Source: Haliclona indistincta (Eukaryota > Porifera > Demospongiae > Haplosclerida > Chalinidae). Taken from it: 64,000 bases of DNA. Both the position numbers and the translations under genes were made by a program. Location: positions 714,875 to 778,874 of the forward strand of contig OZ024787.1 in NCBI GenBank assembly GCA_964017065.1, in the 5' to 3' direction. The notes below the pieces were generated by a model. It saw only the letters and a program-made list of their open reading frames with translations, ran no database searches and was not told where the DNA came from. Below are positions 58,705-64,000 of the stretch, piece after piece. The first letter of the stretch is position 1. Every line of letters starts with the position of its first letter.

Positions 58705-60155
58705 AAAGAAAATAAAAGAGATTTCTAACGAAATCAAAAGGATGTAGGATAAATTAAATCTGCTACTGGTCCACAATGTAAATCAACGAGGAACAAGCAT
58801 GGAATGGTAACACGATTGACTTGCCAACAGACCATAGATCCCTACATCAGTGGCTGCTGTGGCAGACTATGGCTAGTTCAGCTAGTTGCCGTTGACTGAC
58901 ACCTGACGTGCATAGAAACTTGACTGTGACAGAATATTGATCTTATGTACAGCCACTGATGTAGGATGTAGGATCTATGGTCTGTTAGCAAGTCAATCGT
59001 GTTACCATTCCATGCTTGTTCCTTGTTGGTCTACATTGTGGACCAGTAGCAGATTTAATTCATCCCTACATCCTTTTGATTTCGCATAGGTGCCAACTTT
59101 TCAGGAGCTACTTCAGGGACAATCAATTCACTTAATAATATTATTAATAATTTTATTATTATTATTATTCATTATAATCACGTGAACGTTATTACGTAAT
59201 AATTACATCATAATTAATACTACCAGTTGGAGGAGTCTACTCGAGTTCTATCATAATAATTATGTTCTACTTTTAATAGTAACAATTACATCATTCGTAA
59301 TAATAGTTATTAGTAGATGTATTCTAATTATAACTCATGAAAGTCGTCTCGAGCAGATTTGTGTTGGACAGCCATGACCCATCCGGCTTTCCGGGACAAA
59401 GGTAGCAAACTGTATCTTCCATGCGGGACACGGGACAGGGTCTGTAAATCCGGGACTGTCCCGGACGTTTCGGGACGGTTGGCAGCTATGATTTCGTTAG
59501 AAATCTTTTTTATTTTCTTGTTTAAGTGTCCTTTTTTGAGTTTCAAAGATTTGGTGCAATTTGAATTCGGCAAGGTCATGTATTTTTTGTTTAGACTATT
59601 AGTTTGGTTTGCTGTTGTAGATAATTTCTTTATGTGACGTTTTAAACTTGTAGCTCATATTATTCCTAAATACTGAAACTAGCTCATGCATTCTGCAGCA
59701 TACGAGCCCCGCCCACTCTAGTTTACAAAATTCTATGCAGCTGTGATACTATCTGGCAAGCAGCAAAACGATGATATTAGCTGACAACTGTTCGTGATCA
59801 TGAACTCGTCAAATTTATATCGTCGTTTCGCTAAAAACTAAGTTCAAAAGGCACCTGCCAGAAGAATTTCATGACTTTTCGTGGATGTTTTGGTAACGTC
59901 ACTGCTCGCGTAAAGGCGCTACGCGCGCTGACGAAACTCGATTTTCACCGTTTCCAGGTTCGTCACTTTAGTGACCATTTCTCACAATGTCCTTGCTACT
60001 GTAAGATGGGGCAACGCCAGAGAGAAGATTTAAGTGTCTTTGGACCATGCTTTGGACGTATAAAATTCATCACCAGGTGAAATATCAGCGTTTGAACGGT
60101 AATACATTGTATGTAGCCGCCATTTTGTTTTCTTGCTCATCCCTACATAGGGAGA
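58705..60155. mobile_element. Fold-back element, family A copy 4, with nested insertion
   Basis: Both arms and body are present, but the 3' hairpin is cut off after ACATAGGGAG near 60155. The right arm is interrupted by a 404-bp element at 59085. This is the most degenerate copy. Confidence 0.8.
59085..59488. mobile_element. 404-bp hAT-like element nested in family A
   Basis: TGATTTCG occurs at both borders (59077-59084 and 59489-59496), an 8-bp target duplication splitting the family A arm. Ends are CATAGGTGCCAAC and GTTGGCAGCTA, imperfectly inverted. Internal CCGGGACTGTCCCGG-type palindromes are present. No transposase. Confidence 0.75.
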
Positions 60156-60164
60156 GGTGTGGTG

Positions 60165-60445
60165 TTGACCACAAATTAACAGTCCTTGTAGTCTGTTTGT
60201 CAAAACTGAGAGTCAAGTTTGCTGCAATCAGCTGTACTAAATTCATCCACTTTACAAATGTCAATTACTTCATCCACTGCATCTTCCTCTTTGATTCAAG
60301 CTGCTGATGTAGGGATACTTGGGACTTTTACTTTTGCAAGCATTCTTCCATCTTGTTTCTTTCCTCAGTTTTTCAAGCCTTCTTCCTTTACTTTTGCAAG
60401 CGTCATCAATAAACTTTCCAGTTTTTTATTAAAACTTTTTTAATT
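60165..60445. repeat. Right arm of the 2-kb inverted repeat
   Basis: Inverse copy of 58370-58680 with scattered differences. Similarity continues to about 60440. Confidence 0.65.
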
Positions 60446-60556
60446 ACTTTTTCATGTTACCTTTTGATCACTATGATGACTATCAGTTTGAACTTATTAG
60501 CTGTATATTCTATGTTAGATGTTATTTCATTTTTACAACTTTGCGAGCAGCAATTA

Positions 60557-61000
60557 CTAGTCTGAAGGTGCACAGCCTCTTGCAGAGAGTAAGGAGCGTG
60601 AAATTTTGATCTGAGTTTGATCAGTTGATGTCTGATCGGTGTAGCCAGATACTGGTTCACTGATGTTGATCAGGTACTGTCTGATCAAGCCGTTCTGATA
60701 TTGCGGTGATGGAGGATCCCATGTGAGGTGGATACTGGTTGATCCTACTGGTATTCCACTAGCATGCCCTGGAGCTCCACTGGGTGCTGATAACATAGCA
60801 ATATCACACACATGCAATAATAATTATTTGCAACTAACCTGCTTCTTGTGTCTGGACTAGAATGAGATGACTGAATGGTCCACTTCCAGCTGATGCCTGT
60901 GATTCAAATAATATCAGTTGATGTAGCTACCATCTTGTGGTAGTTTAAATGTAACTAAGCTGCTGGTCTGGGGAGACTGTTACAGCAGTCACAGTACAAA
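60557..61000 (-). pseudogene. FN3 exon fragments of a receptor paralogue
   Basis: 60607-60795 is the 5' part of an exon almost identical to FN3-20 (24849-24562). 60836-60898 is the 3' end of an FN3-19-like exon, and 60930-61000 the 3' end of an FN3-17-like exon. Order and strand match the receptor. Each piece is truncated, and family A copy 5 follows immediately. Confidence 0.8.
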
Positions 61001-61006
61001 TGTAGA

Positions 61007-62226
61007 CAAGAAAATAAAAAAGATTTCTATCGAAATCAAAAGGATGTAGGGTTGTGAAATCTACCACTGGTCCACAATGTAAACTAACAAGGAACAAGCA
61101 TGGAATTGTAACACGATTGACTTGCTAACAGACCATAGATCCCTACATCAGTGGCTGCTTTGGCTGACTATAGCTAGTTCTGCTAGTTGCTGTTGATTGA
61201 CACCTGACGTGCATTCTTATGTACAGCCACTGATGTAGGGATCTATGGTCTGTTAGCAAGTCAATCGTGTTACAATTCCATGCTTGTTCCTTGTTAGTTT
61301 ACATTGTGGACCAGTGGTAGATTTCACAACCCTACATCCTTTTGATTTCGATAGAAATCTTTTTTATTTTCTTGTTTGTGTCCTTTTTTCTTATTCAGTG
61401 ATGTGCAGTTCAATATCATGCATGTACAGAGCCATCTTTGTTTCCACCATTGGTTTAGTTTTCCTGTTATTGATGGCTTTTCTTTATTAACAATTTTAAA
61501 CTTGTAGCTAAAAAATAATTGTTATGCTGTATATCAGGTCGCCTACGCATAGTGCATGCATGCAGGCTAGGCATGCATTCGAGCCCCGCCTACACTTGTT
61601 TGTAGACCATACGACGGTTATAATGATCTGGCGAGCGCAGAATGTTGATTCTACACGAGCTTACAGTTCTTCGACGACTCCAGACAAATAATTGTGTTCT
61701 CCGCGTTCCATACGGCTCGGCTATACTCAAGCTAGTGCTCGGTCACGTGCGCTAGCCACTGCTTGGTCACGTGCGTATTGCGCAATCACACTAATGGCGT
61801 CTAACACTCTGACAATGGATCACGATCGAGAACTCGCGGAATGTATATCGCCGTTTCGCTAAAAACAAAGTTCAAAAGGCACCTGCCAGGAGAATTTCAC
61901 GACTGTTCGTGGGTGTTTTGGTCTCGGCACTGCTCGCGTAAAGGCGCTAGGCGCGCTGAAGAAGAAAGAAGAAAGAAAGAAGAAAACGAAGATGACGAAA
62001 CTCGATTTTCACCGTTTCCAGGTTCGTCACTTTAGTAACAATCTCGAGCAATCTCCTTGCTACTGTAAGATGGGGCAACGCCAGATAGCAGATTTAAGTG
62101 TCTTTGGACGTATAAAATTCATCACCAGGCGAAATATCAGCGTTTGAACGCTAATACATTGTATGTAGCCGCCATCTTGTTTTCTCGTTCAACCCTACAT
62201 AGGGAGACACTACCGTGTCTCCCTAA
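61007..62226. mobile_element. Fold-back element, family A copy 5
   Basis: Arms at about 61007-61155 and 61225-61370, body, then a hairpin in which GGGAGACAC pairs with GTGTCTCCC, and CTAA before T. Compared with other copies (GGCAC/GTGCC) both stem sides have changed together. Confidence 0.85.
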
Positions 62227-62560
62227 TATAGTGTAGATATAGTGTGGATATAGTGTGGATGCAGGTTACTAATAAGCTACGTAGAGTGAGTGATTTTCCC
62301 ATCATTGAGCGTTGCAAGACTTCTGATGTTTGTGCTACTATAATAATCTGTACAAGATAGTGCTGGATGACTCCATTAACTAATGTCTAGCAATAATATT
62401 CATGACCAATGAATCAATATTCAACATTATTTTTACACCAATTGTCCAAGAAGGAGAAAAAAATTAAAGTTTGCAAAAACAATCTACACACAACAAAATA
62501 ATTACAGCACATAGCATTCACTTAATTTACTAATAACTACAATTAAAGCCAGTGACGCAT
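62227..62560 (-). pseudogene. Decayed FN3-like relic and receptor 3' flank, copy 2
   Basis: 62365-62470 (TGGATGACTCCATTAACTAATG... AACATTATTTTTACACCAATT) matches 20487-20565 downstream of the intact receptor. It shows the duplication covers the receptor's 3' flank. Confidence 0.6.
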
Positions 62561-62562
62561 AA

Positions 62563-63970
62563 TTATAGCTTAAAGATCAGCTCGGCTTGTTCCTCTTCCT
62601 CATCAGCAGCCTGGTTTGCCACCACAGGCTCTTCTCCCACCTTTACTGTCTTCTTTTCTTTCTCTCTCTTTTCCATTCCAGGTTCAGCTTGCTCGGCTTG
62701 TTCCCCTCCATTTGACTTATCTCTAGCAGTTGGTTCATCGGTTCGTCTCGCCTCAGTGTATGACGGCAAATCTGAATTCAATACTACTTGTAAGTGCACA
62801 CAATCACATGAAGTCAGCATCAGTTACCTGTTTCAGGTGGTGCATCTCCCAATGGCTGAGCCTGAGATTCATATGTGAAAAAAATTATCAAACACAAATA
62901 ATAGACCAACCTTCACATCGTCTATATCAGTCAATGCAGTGCTCCTCTGTTCCCAGCCCACATACGGATTCTCAACAACAGCAGCAGGTGACCTATAACA
63001 AGAAATCAAACAAATCTTTATCGTGATTCCAACAGCACTCACCTTGTCAGCTCGATATCTTGTCTACTCTGAACTGCTTCATCTTGATTGTATTCAGGTA
63101 TTTCTCCGCTAATCTCATAACCACGTGTTAAATCTAGCCTTATAATTTATTATGATACGGAGCATTATCAAAATTTGTCAAAATATGACTGCAACATACT
63201 TCTTTCTGGTATGTCCTCTTCTTGTTATGATGCACACAATGATCAATACGCTCAATAGTATAACAATGATAAGTACCACTACCACAACTACTATAGGGAT
63301 CACTAAACCTGTATCGATACCAGCACCAACAGGTTCAACTACAGTGAAAAACACATAAAAAGCGTCATAGTTTTTTTAGTTGTATACCTGATGGAGGTCT
63401 TGTCGATGATGATAATAATTATTATTGGAGTAGATCGTAGAATAACCAGAGCACTCGATGAGTTGTCACCATATCCTGCACCATTACGAGCTCTCACCTA
63501 TAATTTATGGAAATTGTTGAATTTTATGCACTGGGTGGTGTAATACAGGCTTACCTTGATATTGTAAATACCAGGCTGGAGATCGGTGAGTCTTAAACTG
63601 AATGTATCGTTTCCAGCAGTTTTGGTGTACTGGGTCGTGGTACCCCTGTCACCCGTCTGATCATTATTGCTGTACACTGTGTAGATAACTTGGTATCCTC
63701 GTAGGATTCCGTTTTCATACGCTGGCTTTGTCCAGTAGACAGTCACTGATGTTTCATCGACTGTAGTCGTGCGAATGTTCTGAGGAGGACTGGAAGCTAT
63801 AGACAAAGATGAGATGAAATACAGTATGGATTATTCAATAAGACATACGAGCTTCTGAAGTAAAGAAGGTATTGTTGATTGAGAATGGTCCTTGATCCGT
63901 TCTGGCAGCGACGCTAACTTGGATCGGCTCATAACGGAGTGAGACCTAATGATACACTGTGTTAGTCAAA
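62563..63970 (-). pseudogene. Broken 3' paralogue of the FN3 receptor
   Basis: Exons equivalent to FN3-27b, FN3-28a/b, TM and all four tail exons are present (63796-63555, 63497-63388, 63338-63200, 63138-63043, 62992-62911, 62861-62828, 62783-62563). A net +10 bp in the exon at 63497-63388 shifts the frame and puts a stop at the start of the TM exon. One extra base in the FN3-27b equivalent (near 63935) creates an early TGA. The last tail exon is 15 bp longer but in frame. The match to the intact gene stops at about 63969. Confidence 0.85.
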
Positions 63971-64000
63971 TGGTAATCTGTGTCTGTGTGTGAGTGTGTA
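63971..64000. repeat. Fragment of the 60-bp satellite flank
   Basis: The final 30 bases are identical to 39235-39264, at the edge of the 60-bp satellite unit in the TBCD-derived segment. Receptor similarity switches to satellite here. Confidence 0.75.

Overview
The window is animal nuclear DNA. It carries multi-exon genes for conserved metazoan proteins, GT-AG introns from about 35 bp to about 2 kb, and abundant microsatellites and non-autonomous transposons. Very short introns in a giant FN3-repeat receptor, together with large intronless beta-helix/multi-TM genes, fit a sponge (probably a demosponge). That is an inference from gene style; another non-bilaterian is possible.

Layout. 0.5-9.8 kb (minus): complete 14-exon Unkempt (UNK) gene with CCCH fingers and a C-terminal RING; its introns are full of micro- and minisatellites. 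10.1-15.0 kb (minus): complete 11-exon ANKZF1/Vms1 gene, with a Harbinger-like MITE in one intron. 15.9-19.7 kb (plus): intronless ~1270-aa signal peptide/beta-helix/multi-TM protein. 20.7-35.3 kb (minus): 39-exon receptor with a lysozyme-like domain, VWA, Ig, 28 FN3 domains, one TM segment and an acidic tail; two FN3 exons carry in-frame stops. 35.3-41.8 kb: transposon and satellite territory, with fold-back MITEs, a Penelope-like RT/GIY-YIG relic, a TBCD fragment, a 37-bp satellite and a CAC repeat. 41.8-45.6 kb (plus): second beta-helix/multi-TM paralogue. 46.2-49.1 kb (minus): C-terminal exons of tubulin cofactor D (TBCD), the rest not found. 49.4-53.7 kb: repeats, a third TBCD-segment copy, palindromic MITEs and a decayed SWIM/CXXC gene. 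54.1-58.3 kb (plus): 10-exon gene resembling a bacterial secreted propeller family. 58.4-64.0 kb: more transposon copies and a broken 3' paralogue of the receptor.

UNK, ANKZF1 and TBCD are housekeeping genes (translation control, ribosome quality control, tubulin folding). The lineage-specific material is the surface-protein set: two beta-helix/multi-TM genes around the FN3 receptor, and pieces of a second receptor copy. A new-looking ~1.2-kb transposon family occurs five times. It has ~145-bp fold-back arms at one end and a hairpin followed by CTAA at the other. All gene models come from reading splice sites and frames by eye; phases were checked across every junction given.
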